A DNA stretch of 64,000 bases, taken from assembly GCA_014860585.1 (NCBI GenBank), contig JACZJL010000104.1, positions 1 through 64,000 on the forward strand, in the 5' to 3' direction. This DNA is from Bacteroidales bacterium (lineage in GTDB: Bacteria > Bacteroidota > Bacteroidia > Bacteroidales > 4484-276). The stretch's first letter is position 1, and every line of letters starts with the position of its first letter. Below the pieces are notes generated by a model, which did not search any database, was not told the origin of the DNA, and saw only the letters and a list, made by a program, of their open reading frames with translations. A program made the position numbers and the translations under genes. Below are positions 1 through 8,144 of the stretch, one piece after another.

Positions 1-2
1 CT

Positions 3-3000
3 TTTGAGGCCAATTATCTTGGAAATGTTGATTTTCAAGGTGAATCGGGTAACGAAGTTATCATCACCAGTGCTACAAAAAGCAATTACATTTTCAATAT
101 TTCTCCCGGTGGTTTTATTGCAGCCACCCACACTATGTTCAGCAGCATGGGAATAGATGGAATTCATTTATTCAGCGGCGCTTACATTGATCCTGACAAA
201 GCGTTCACCGGTTGTACTTTTACAAATGGAATAACCGGCGGAGTGCTGATCACCTGGGATAATGGCGCCGAGGTGATCGTTCACGATGCCATCTTCCCCG
301 AGAACACAACTGGTTGTAGCTTCAACGTAAGGAAAACAACCAATAGCGGTCAGGTCTTTTTTGATGAAGCCACAGGCCCATTTTCGGGGGCTGCTTTTGA
401 GGATGATCCTTACTCGCGCATTGACTGGGAATACATTCCGCCATTCCTTATTCCATTCACCGAAGACTGGTCTTCGGCATCATTGGCTACCCATTATTGG
501 GTACCGGAAAGCACCAACTGGCAAATTTCAGGTACCATAGGAAATCCGTCACCAACAGCGTTTTTCAGATACACCCCCAGAATTTACAATTATTCAGTAC
601 CCATGAGAAGCCACCTGATTGATGGAAGTGAATTTACCGGAATCTCGGTAAAATTCGACATCAGGTATGTAAATTATAGCTCTGCCACCCTCGAACAATT
701 GAAGGTTCAGATTGTGCATAAAAATGGGGATTTCATTACATTGGACACCTACAACAACAGCGGCGGCACATTTGGTTTTGTTACCAAAGAATTCGATGTA
801 TCCGCTTTTGCCGACGGCGAAATATTCTATCTGCGGTTTACTGCATTTGGAGAAGATTCCTGGAATATTGACGGATGGTATATTGACAATATCCAGGTTT
901 CGGGCATTCTACCAGCTCCGGGATTGCTTAAAGGGGTGATTACCAGCTTAACAACCGGATTGCCAATAGAAAATGCTGAAGTCACGATTGATGGGACAGC
1001 CTTTTCAGCGCTGAGTGGCACAACCGGATACTACTCCATATCTAACATTCCGAAAGGAGTTTATAGTGCTACTATCACTGCTTCTGGTTACGAACCAATG
1101 ACTGTCGCAGGGATTGAGATTCTTTCGGGTGTATCAACAGTGAGAGACTTTACGCTTGAGCCCATCCCACCGTCTTATTGCACCGAAAATCTTTATTCAT
1201 TTGGTTGCACTGAAGGTGATGGATTTGACTATTTTGAGCTCCGTGATATTGTCAACGCCTCCTCAGGGTGCAGTGAAAACGGGTACGGCGATTTTACCCT
1301 GATAATCACCGATTTACCTCGGGGTTATGCCTACCCGGTATTTTTCTCTTCTGAATACACCGATCAGTATATCTCGCTTTGGATTGATTTTAACGACGAC
1401 TTTGCGTTTAGTGCAAGCGAGAGGCTACTTACAGATTTTGTACTTGCTAATGCTTTTGAAATGTACCAGACGAACATCTTTATCCCCGGAGATGCCCCAA
1501 CCGGCCAGCACCGGCTTAGGATTCGTTCGAACTGGGACGAAACCTCCACCGATCCCTGCTCCCAATATCAATACGGTGAGACAGAGGATTATACGATCTC
1601 AGTTACTACCGGTGTGCTGACAAGTTCACTTTTAGCAACCGTGACCTCAATTGCAAGTGGTGCACCGGTTGAAAGCGCAATGATAGAACTAACAGGGACC
1701 GAATGGATCGGTTTTACCGAGGAGGAAGGGATTTGCATCTTGCAGTGGATTATCCCCGGAAGCTATGATATCCAGGTATCTGCTTCTGGCTTTGAAACGA
1801 TTACACTGTATGATCAATATCTTTTTGGTGGCGAAACAACAGCATTGGAATTTGAGCTGGAACCATTACCAGCGCTAACACATACCATCAGTATTCCCGC
1901 CGGCTGGAGCGGCTTGTCAAGTTACATTTACCCCGAAGTGACCAATCTCGAAACCTTATTTGCTCCTGTGGTTGAAGACCTTATCATCCTGAAATCGCTC
2001 ACCGGGATGTATTGGCCTTCGCAAAATATCAATACACTGTTAAACTGGGAGCACCACGGCGCTTACATGATCAAAGTGGCTGAGGATATTGAATTCACTT
2101 TGACCGGTGATGCCGAAACCAACCACACCTGCTCCCTTATCGAGGGTTGGACAATGTTGCCTGTAGTGTGCAACCACAATCCGAACACCGAGAATCTTTT
2201 CTTTCCCGCGCTGGATAATCTTTTGCTTGTGAAAGAGATTGCCGGAACTGGCATCTACTGGCCGGCAATGGGCATCAACACCCTGCCGCAGCTCCAGATG
2301 GGCAAAGCTTATATGGTGAGGACAATGGCTGCCTGCAGCGTTACCTTCCCTGTAAATATCGAAAAAACAGAAATCGCAGTTAACCCAAAAAATCCCGTCA
2401 GTTGTGAGCTGTGGGAAAATCCTGTTCCAGGCGCCAGTTCTCACATCATCGCCATCCCGGAATCAGTTTGGACATCCAACGGTATTTCGGATGGCGATTT
2501 TATTGGCGCGTTTACTGCGGGTGGGGATTGTGCAGGATTGGCTGCACTAAACGGAACAACTGCACTGACAGTTTTTGGCGACGATCCAAAAACATTAGCC
2601 ACAGAAGGATTTGCTGATGGTGAAACGATGAATTTCAAAATTTACCGACCGTCCAACATGAGTGTGTTTGATGTGGAAGTTGAATTCGAAACAGCTTACC
2701 ATAACGGTCAGTTCAACCCACTGGGAATCTCAGTGGTCAATGGGATGAAAGCTATTTCAACCATAGCAGACAATGGAAAACTGACGCCACTTGTTTACCC
2801 AAATCCAACTTCAGGAAAAATTCAAATCACCGGAATTGCTTCCCCTTCAACAATACGAATTCACAATAACCGGGGGGAGGAAATTATGCAACAGATTGCT
2901 GTACAGCCTGAAACAGAATTTGACCTTGGTCACCTTCCACCAGGTATTTACCTGCTGCAAATCACAAACACATTGGGCATTTTCAAACAGAAGATAGTCG

Positions 3001-3008
3001 TTCATTAG
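3..3008 (+). CDS. T9SS-secreted multidomain surface protein (C-terminal part)
   Basis: The reading frame is open from base 3, so the N-terminus lies outside the window. Domains by base position: beta-rich start; a choice-of-anchor/MAM-like jelly roll at about 465-900; a carboxypeptidase-regulatory-like beta sandwich at 918-1165; a GEVED domain at 1173-1610, rich in Cys and Asp and ending GETEDYTISV; a second regulatory-like domain at 1618-1870; two similar modules at about 1885-2090 and 2125-2340, each with a GW...P pattern and a YWP motif; and a T9SS type A sorting domain at 2788-3005 (YPNPTSGKIQI...GIYLLQI). This architecture is typical of large secreted or cell-surface adhesin-like proteins of Bacteroidota. 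No catalytic domain is visible, although one could lie upstream. Substrate or partner unknown. Confidence 0.85.
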   Translation, partial: FEANYLGNVDFQGESGNEVIITSATKSNYIFNISPGGFIAATHTMFSSMGIDGIHLFSGAYIDPDKAFTGCTFTNGITGGVLITWDNGAEVIVHDAIFPENTTGCSFNVRKTTNSGQVFFDEATGPFSGAAFEDDPYSRIDWEYIPPFLIPFTEDWSSASLATHYWVPESTNWQISGTIGNPSPTAFFRYTPRIYNYSVPMRSHLIDGSEFTGISVKFDIRYVNYSSATLEQLKVQIVHKNGDFITLDTYNNSGGTFGFVTKEFDVSAFADGEIFYLRFTAFGEDSWNIDGWYIDNIQVSGILPAPGLLKGVITSLTTGLPIENAEVTIDGTAFSALSGTTGYYSISNIPKGVYSATITASGYEPMTVAGIEILSGVSTVRDFTLEPIPPSYCTENLYSFGCTEGDGFDYFELRDIVNASSGCSENGYGDFTLIITDLPRGYAYPVFFSSEYTDQYISLWIDFNDDFAFSASERLLTDFVLANAFEMYQTNIFIPGDAPTGQHRLRIRSNWDETSTDPCSQYQYGETEDYTISVTTGVLTSSLLATVTSIASGAPVESAMIELTGTEWIGFTEEEGICILQWIIPGSYDIQVSASGFETITLYDQYLFGGETTALEFELEPLPALTHTISIPAGWSGLSSYIYPEVTNLETLFAPVVEDLIILKSLTGMYWPSQNINTLLNWEHHGAYMIKVAEDIEFTLTGDAETNHTCSLIEGWTMLPVVCNHNPNTENLFFPALDNLLLVKEIAGTGIYWPAMGINTLPQLQMGKAYMVRTMAACSVTFPVNIEKTEIAVNPKNPVSCELWENPVPGASSHIIAIPESVWTSNGISDGDFIGAFTAGGDCAGLAALNGTTALTVFGDDPKTLATEGFADGETMNFKIYRPSNMSVFDVEVEFETAYHNGQFNPLGISVVNGMKAISTIADNGKLTPLVYPNPTSGKIQITGIASPSTIRIHNNRGEEIMQQIAVQPETEFDLGHLPPGIYLLQITNTLGIFKQKIVVH

Positions 3009-3027
3009 CTTTGTTAGGTTTAAAGCT

Positions 3028-3065
3028 AAAGCCCCGCAATTTAGCAAGAGCGGGGCTTTTTGTCT
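3028..3065 (+). terminator. Rho-independent terminator
   Basis: Perfect 10-bp stem AAAGCCCCGC/GCGGGGCTTT around a 12-nt loop, followed by a T-rich tract. It lies 20 nt after the stop of the large surface protein. Confidence 0.85.
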
Positions 3066-3223
3066 TTTTATTGAATTTAATGAGCCAAATGGCATCATCT
3101 TCTAACTCGCTATCCTGAGTTTTGATGACAGTGGTTTTTAAGTACATGAACAAAAAGCAACCTGAAAACAATAAAGTTGAGATTGAGGAAACCAAAATCA
3201 GAGCGGCTGTTTTTTTAATATAC

Positions 3224-3231
3224 TATTTTTG
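3224..3231 (+). promoter_or_regulatory. -7 element (TATTTTTG) of GNAT gene
   Basis: Matches the Bacteroidota TAnnTTTG consensus 21 nt ahead of the ATG at 3253. It overlaps an in-frame TTG at 3229, which argues against that TTG as the start. No clear -33 box. Confidence 0.4.
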
Positions 3232-3252
3232 CTTTCAGTTAGCCAGACTACA

Positions 3253-3792
3253 ATGAACATAGAAACCATGATCGAAACCGAACGATTGATAATACGGCCG
3301 CTCACCGGCAACCAGTTGGACAGCTATATGCGATGCGACAACTCATTGGAAATTGAGCTCAACCTCAACCTTAACCTCAATCCTTCACAACGCACCATCC
3401 CGGCTGAGTTACAGGAAGCCCTCGAACAGGTCATTCTCCCCGCTGTGGCAGATAAAGAGAAAAATTACCTATTCTCGACACTTTGGACAATGATCCTAAA
3501 AACCGAGAACCGGATGACTGGCGACTTGTGCTTTTACGGCGAACCCAATCCCGAAGGAGAAATTGAAATTGGTTACGGAACCTACGATGAATTTCAAAAC
3601 CTAGGCCTGATGACCGAAGCGCTGTCCGGCATGATCCGCTGGGTGCAGACCTGTCCCAATGTCCTTGCCATAACGGCCTCCACCGAAAAAACCAACCCAG
3701 CCTCCTTTAGAGTGCTGGAAAAGAATAATTTTATCAAAGTTGGCGAAACCGAAACAATGTGGAAGTGGAGGAGGGTGGTGAGGAACTCATAA
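3253..3792 (+). CDS. GNAT family N-acetyltransferase
   Basis: About 179 residues. It begins with the RimJ/RimL-type pattern IETERLIIRPLT, followed in the middle by the strand 'EIEIGYGTYDEFQNLGLMTEAL', where the GYGT..F...G..TEA pattern is the acetyl-CoA binding core, and ends with SFRVLEKNNFIKVGE, typical of this superfamily. The acceptor (ribosomal protein, amino acid or small molecule) cannot be told from sequence. The frame also has an in-frame TTG at 3229 but a -7 element covers it, so ATG 3253 (or 3271) is the better start. It stands alone between a terminator and a convergent gene. Confidence 0.8.
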   Translation: MNIETMIETERLIIRPLTGNQLDSYMRCDNSLEIELNLNLNLNPSQRTIPAELQEALEQVILPAVADKEKNYLFSTLWTMILKTENRMTGDLCFYGEPNPEGEIEIGYGTYDEFQNLGLMTEALSGMIRWVQTCPNVLAITASTEKTNPASFRVLEKNNFIKVGETETMWKWRRVVRNS

Positions 3793-3856
3793 AACAAATA
3801 GTATCATAGGGAACATAAAAAAACACATCGCAATTCGTGAATGTGCATTTCTAATC

Positions 3857-4873
3857 TTACTCCCCGTACTTCAGAAGAAACTCGGGGTTGATGGCTTTGA
3901 AGCTGACGCGGTTGTTGTGGAGGTTGTTGTCGGTCAGGCCAACGTCGGTGATCTCCCGCAGCGGCCTGATGACGATACCTTCGGCCCACACGTCGGGACA
4001 GAGGAGGCTTTTGATGGTGGCGCGCCGGATGATGGCTTCGATGTCGTTTTCGAGGATGTAATCGGTAGCGACCACGGGAACCATCGGCAATTGCAGCGTT
4101 TCGATAAGTTGTTTCAGTTCGTAATAGTTCAGGTACTTTGCTGTGTCAATCTCGAAAGCATTGAAAACGACGATTGTTTGTCCTCTCAGCCTCAGTTTGT
4201 TGCTTTGTATCCCTTCGCCGATCAGTTCCCCCTGCAAGGCCATGTTTTTGCCGAGTGAGCGCAGTTTGTTTTCGATGTCAAGTTCCCGGGCTACCTTCCA
4301 GAGGCTGTTTTCGTCGTCTTCGAGCAGTTCGAGGTTGCGGCTGGCCACGCCAAATTCGTTGTTGTTCAGGTAGTAGGTCACCGAGCTGCCGTCCACCTTT
4401 TCGGTGATGTAGCATTTTTCGCCTTTGTATTTGTCGAGCACGTCCTGCAACACCTGCACCCGCGTTTCGTCGGTTTTGGGGATAAACCACGGGAATTTGC
4501 CTTTGACGGTTCCGCTCAGGTAGGCGGGGATCGGGGGTTCGTATTTAATAACCCCGAGCGCCGCGGTGCAATCGGCGTCCTCTTTTATCTCAAAATCTTC
4601 CGGCAGTATGGAAAGCGGAAAGCAAATGCCCTGAGATATCTGGCCGCGCAGCCTGATGGTTTTTATCCTCATTCCCCGCGGTTTCAAAAACTCAAATTCG
4701 GGACGGTCGGGCATGATGCTGTCAATTTCGCAATACACGGCGAGGTCGCCCACATGGTAATCGCCTTTTTTCACCACCAGTTGCCAGCCCAGCACGGTCG
4801 CCCGTTCGATGGCGTCGGCGCCTTCGATCGGGTCTAACGCTTTGATTTTTTGGATACTTGCTAATTTTCTCAT
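3857..4873 (-). CDS. RNA ligase, Deinococcus Rnl (Rnl5)-like
   Basis: A 338-residue protein with an N-terminal OB-fold-like region (about 1-130) and a C-terminal nucleotidyltransferase domain. Motif I is ITEKVDGSS, making K159 the predicted lysine that becomes AMP-linked. Motif IIIa-like VVFNAFEI, motif IV EGIVIRP and motif V VSFKAINPEFL are all recognisable in order. An N-terminal OB domain before the catalytic domain is the arrangement of the Deinococcus radiodurans RNA ligase family, which seals nicked duplex RNA using ATP. The biological substrate is unknown. The gene is 65 nt downstream of the MscS channel gene on the same strand, so the two may be co-transcribed, but no functional link is evident. 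Confidence 0.82.
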   Translation of the reverse strand: MRKLASIQKIKALDPIEGADAIERATVLGWQLVVKKGDYHVGDLAVYCEIDSIMPDRPEFEFLKPRGMRIKTIRLRGQISQGICFPLSILPEDFEIKEDADCTAALGVIKYEPPIPAYLSGTVKGKFPWFIPKTDETRVQVLQDVLDKYKGEKCYITEKVDGSSVTYYLNNNEFGVASRNLELLEDDENSLWKVARELDIENKLRSLGKNMALQGELIGEGIQSNKLRLRGQTIVVFNAFEIDTAKYLNYYELKQLIETLQLPMVPVVATDYILENDIEAIIRRATIKSLLCPDVWAEGIVIRPLREITDVGLTDNNLHNNRVSFKAINPEFLLKYGE

Positions 4874-4938
4874 GGTTGATTGTTGTTAAGCCATTGATCT
4901 CTTTTTAGGTAAAAGAGAAATCAATGGATACCTGGTGC

Positions 4939-6069
4939 TCAGGATTTAAGTTTTTCATTCAACCCGACATTCAGCGGGCGTTTGGGGTCGCCGGCCAGGT
5001 GCAAGGTCTGGGTGGGGAATGCAAAATCAATTCCTGCGGCGTTGAAGCGCCGGATGATTTCGAAGTTCACTTTTTCGGTAAAGGCCATATAACCCCAGTA
5101 ATCCGGCGGGTGATACCAGTAAGTTACCTCTAAATTAAGCGAGGTGGAGTTGAACTCGTTGAAATAGACGCGCGGTGGCAGTTCCGGATTCATTCCCTCA
5201 TGGTTATCAAGGATTTCCTTGAGGATATCAATGGCTTTCTGGATTTTTTCGGGTGGTGTGTCGTAGGTGATCGTGATGTTGGCGAGCCTTCGGATAAAAG
5301 GGCGCTGGCCGATATTACGGATTGTCCGGTTGGCCAATTCTCCATTGGGGATGGTTACCACATGGCCATCGAGAGTTCGGATGTTGGTGCTTCGCAGCCC
5401 GATGGACTCGATGGTTCCTTCGTGCCCGTCAACAGCTACCCGCTGACCAATTTCGAAGGGCTTATCTCCTGCGATTACAAAAGAGCCGATAAAATGCTTC
5501 AGGGTGTCCTGTGCCGCCAGTGCAATGGCCAAACTACCAATTCCAAGACCGGCAATGACAGTGGTGATGGGTTTATCGTACAACACCTGGAAAATCTGCA
5601 GGATTACCATAATGATTACCGAAAGCCTCAAGGTTTTGCGGATCACCGGGATAAACATCCGGTTTACGGAGGCTTTTTCCTGCTTGTCAACCATTGTGGC
5701 GAACCACACACCCGGCACATCAATCAATTGGTATATAATATATCCTATCGAAATAACAATCAGAATCTTTTTAACAGCAACCAGTGTTTCATGGTATTGC
5801 TCGGGAATGAGCAGGATGTTGCTTCCAATTACAAGCCCGATGACGACGAGGAAAAAGGTAACGGAATTGGCAATGGCGCCGAGAAAGCTTGCATAAACCG
5901 GGTTTTCGGCAAGTAACTGCCTGTTCGATGCTTTTTTGGTGAGATACCGGACCAGTTTGCCAACAAGAAAAAGAACCAATATCAGCGTAAACAAAGTCAG
6001 ATAACGCTGCCAGGCAAGATCGCTGGTGGCTATTTGAAAACCAGAGAGAAAGTTATCCATTGCAAACAT
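4939..6069 (-). CDS. MscS-family mechanosensitive ion channel
   Basis: A 376-residue inner-membrane protein. About four hydrophobic helices occupy residues 15-190, and the last is the pore-lining type, rich in Gly and Ala (GLGIGSLAIALAAQDTLKHF). A beta domain follows with the family pattern FEIGQRVAVDGHEGTIESIGLRST and the strand VTIPNGELANRTIRN, then a C-terminal alpha/beta domain. The family opens under membrane tension and releases small solutes during hypo-osmotic shock. Start: MFAM offers two ATGs three codons apart; I kept the first. The gene lies upstream of the RNA ligase gene on the same strand. Confidence 0.9.
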   Translation of the reverse strand: MFAMDNFLSGFQIATSDLAWQRYLTLFTLILVLFLVGKLVRYLTKKASNRQLLAENPVYASFLGAIANSVTFFLVVIGLVIGSNILLIPEQYHETLVAVKKILIVISIGYIIYQLIDVPGVWFATMVDKQEKASVNRMFIPVIRKTLRLSVIIMVILQIFQVLYDKPITTVIAGLGIGSLAIALAAQDTLKHFIGSFVIAGDKPFEIGQRVAVDGHEGTIESIGLRSTNIRTLDGHVVTIPNGELANRTIRNIGQRPFIRRLANITITYDTPPEKIQKAIDILKEILDNHEGMNPELPPRVYFNEFNSTSLNLEVTYWYHPPDYWGYMAFTEKVNFEIIRRFNAAGIDFAFPTQTLHLAGDPKRPLNVGLNEKLKS

Positions 6070-6271
6070 GTTTTATCATTTTGTTTGGGAGGTAAACGAT
6101 TTAAAGCTGGGGTTATTTTTAATTGAGATAGTATCCCCTTGCGCAGTACTTAAGCTTGTCATCTCGTGTTGCAATAATGGGCAAGTTCAAGACAACCAAA
6201 TCACAAATGACATACAAGTTCAAAAACTTTAATTTCTGACTTTTACAACATTGTCCTTTGGTATTTAATTA

Positions 6272-6279
6272 TAAATTTG
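6272..6279 (+). promoter_or_regulatory. -7 element (TAAATTTG) of Bro-N/Fic gene
   Basis: Fits TAnnTTTG, 58 nt ahead of the ATG at 6338. A TTG at 6251-6253 lies 18 nt upstream and could be the -33 box. Confidence 0.4.
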
Positions 6280-6337
6280 CCGGTAGATTATTAGAAAAAA
6301 CATATCAATCTTAGAGGCTAATTCTGAAAATGAAAAT

Positions 6338-7219
6338 ATGAGTACGGCAAAAATATCCATACGATTTTTTGACGACCGCGAAGTTCGTGCAGTTTGGGAC
6401 GAAGATAACGCCAGGTGGTGGTTTTCGGTGTTGGATATTGTTGCCGTACTCACCGACCAAAACGACTATTCTAAAACACGCAACTACTGGAAATACCTTA
6501 AAGCGAAGTTAAAGAAAGAAAATAGCCAAGTGGTTAGTGTTACTACCCAGTTGAAATTCCTTGCACCGGACGGAAAAAAGCGTTTAGCCGATATGTTGGA
6601 TTACAACGGCATTATTGCATTGGGCAAAGAGTTTCCGGGCAAAAAAGCAAACCGGTTTATTGAATGGTTTACTTACAGTGATGAAAGCATAGACGGAAAA
6701 AGTAAAACAAAAGCGTATGCCTTGTTTGATAGTTCGTTTATAAACAGTATTGAAGTTGGCACCACCAAAGGCCTTCAGCAAATTCATGCATATTTGTTTG
6801 GCGGCTTGTATGATTTTGCAGGACAAATAAGGCAAAAGAACATTTCAAAAGGGGGTTTTCAATTTGCCGTATCACGTTTTTTGGGCGAAACATTAAATCA
6901 AATAGAAGCAATGCCCGAAACTACATTTGACGAAATCGTGAATAAATATGTTGAAATGAATATTGCACACCCGTTTATGGAAGGCAACGGCAGAAGCACT
7001 CGGATATGGCTGGATCTGATGTTGAAAAAACGCCTGAAAAAATGTGTAGATTGGAGTAAAATTGGCAAAAGAGATTACATGAATGCGATGATGCATAGCC
7101 CAGCAAACAGCAGCGCGCTGAAAAAACGGTTGAAAAACGCCCTAACCAACAAAATCAACGACCGCGAAATGTTTTTGAAAGGAATCGACTATTCGTATTA
7201 CTACGAAGAAAATGACTGA
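6338..7219 (+). CDS. Bro-N domain fused to class III-type Fic protein
   Basis: A 293-residue protein. Residues about 6-110 resemble the Bro-N/phage antirepressor N-terminal domain ([13 protein letters not shown]..., then [15 protein letters not shown]). Residues about 118-293 form a complete Fic domain close in sequence to the small Neisseria-type (NmFic) enzyme: [22 protein letters not shown] and the active-site loop [12 protein letters not shown] (His211). Fic enzymes transfer AMP to hydroxyl groups of target proteins. The C-terminus ends with SYYYEE (S286, E290), at the place of the class III autoinhibitory motif SxxxE(G/N), so the inhibitory Glu is present but the last position is Glu. 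The target is unknown; class III relatives modify DNA gyrase. It is a single gene with its own -7 element. Confidence 0.85.
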   Translation: MSTAKISIRFFDDREVRAVWDEDNARWWFSVLDIVAVLTDQNDYSKTRNYWKYLKAKLKKENSQVVSVTTQLKFLAPDGKKRLADMLDYNGIIALGKEFPGKKANRFIEWFTYSDESIDGKSKTKAYALFDSSFINSIEVGTTKGLQQIHAYLFGGLYDFAGQIRQKNISKGGFQFAVSRFLGETLNQIEAMPETTFDEIVNKYVEMNIAHPFMEGNGRSTRIWLDLMLKKRLKKCVDWSKIGKRDYMNAMMHSPANSSALKKRLKNALTNKINDREMFLKGIDYSYYYEEND

Positions 7220-7399
7220 AATAAAAATATTTTGCATAAACAGAGCAACAGGATAGCCAACTCAAAATATTCAATATGCCAATCGTGTTGGAATTGGTTA
7301 TTTAAAGTCCCAGGCATTAAATTATACTTCAACAGACAGACAAATACTACTGGCCAAATTTCCAACCGAAAGGATCGCCATTAGAGAATCTACCGGTTG

Positions 7400-7873
7400 T
7401 TAATCTTTCATCCACTCGAACAGCCGGTATCGGTTTCCATCCATCCCCATATTCTCGTAAACTTTTGATGCAGTGTGGTTGTGATGGATCATATAAAGGC
7501 GTATGCCGGATATCTGATTGTTATGTTCGACCAATGATTTTACATGGTTGTACATTTTTCTGAAAACGCCCTGCCGGCGGAATTCCGGGATCACATACAC
7601 CGATTGCAGCCACCAGACCTGCGAGTTGCGCCAGTCGCTCCATTCGTAGGTCACCATCTGGCTGGCGATGATCCGATTGTTGCATTCAGCTACAAAGTAA
7701 CGTCCCAGGTTGGGATTGCTGAAAACGGCGACTACCCCGGCGTTGATCATAGCCTCTTCCAGTTTTACATTTTCAGTTTCCGTAGCCATAGCAATCTGGA
7801 ATCCCGCAATGGTTTCCCAGTCGGAAGGCTGTGCCGGGCGGACGGTTATTTCCATTTTTTTATTCTTTTCCAT
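7400..7873 (-). CDS. GNAT family N-acetyltransferase
   Basis: A 157-residue single-domain protein. It begins ITVRPAQPSDWETIAGFQIAMA, a classic GNAT start, and carries the acetyl-CoA site in VWWLQSVYVIPEFRRQGVFRKM (V..P..R..G...M pattern, the motif A strand and P-loop-like turn). It ends with IRLYMIHHNHTASKVYENMGM, matching the C-terminal half where a Tyr often acts as general acid. Acceptor substrate unknown. A second in-frame ATG lies six codons in. It is a stand-alone gene on the minus strand. Confidence 0.82.
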   Translation of the reverse strand: MEKNKKMEITVRPAQPSDWETIAGFQIAMATETENVKLEEAMINAGVVAVFSNPNLGRYFVAECNNRIIASQMVTYEWSDWRNSQVWWLQSVYVIPEFRRQGVFRKMYNHVKSLVEHNNQISGIRLYMIHHNHTASKVYENMGMDGNRYRLFEWMKD

Positions 7874-7956
7874 AAAAATAATCTTTGTCGTTTGCTCGTT
7901 TGATACCTGTTTGTTTTAGGTATAACTAATTTTATTAATTAACTTACTACTTGCAT

Positions 7957-7985
7957 AAACTCCCCCTCGTGGGGAGTTTTTTTTT
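7957..7985 (+). terminator. Intrinsic terminator-like hairpin, oriented for + transcription
   Basis: Stem AACTCCCC/GGGGAGTT with a 5-nt loop followed by a run of T on the + strand. Both flanking genes are on the - strand, where the T-run would read as A before the hairpin. The outer bases GCATAA...TTATGC extend the palindrome. Confidence 0.5.
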
Positions 7986-8047
7986 ATGCCTGGTTTTGTG
8001 TTTCAACGTTTTATTTTTTAATTAGTGACTGCAAGAAAACTCTTAAT

Positions 8048-8142
8048 GTTGACAATCATTGTTTGCCCCAACCCTAAAAGGAGCAATGATTTTCAACGAT
8101 TTACTCCCTTTAGGGTGGGGTAATTAAATCGTTGAAAATCAT
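8048..8142. repeat. Nested, interleaved inverted repeats
   Basis: Arm A at 8086-8102 is a perfect 17-bp reverse complement of 8126-8142. A 14-nt near copy of the second arm (one mismatch) lies at 8048-8061 and can pair with the same arm A. Interleaved with these, CCCCAACCCTAAAAGGAG at 8066-8083 pairs with CTCCCTTTAGGGTGGGG at 8104-8120. The A and B pairings exclude each other. It sits directly after the stop of the FAD/Fe-S gene on the - strand. Confidence 0.75.
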
Positions 8143-8144
8143 AT

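Noticed and set aside
3146-3256. 36-codon ORF overlapping the GNAT start codon (ATGA)
   Set aside because: It contains the -7 element of the GNAT gene, has no recognisable family, and such short frames arise by chance.
5200-5916. 238-codon frame on the + strand opposite the MscS gene
   Set aside because: Antisense shadow; the MscS frame carries all family motifs.
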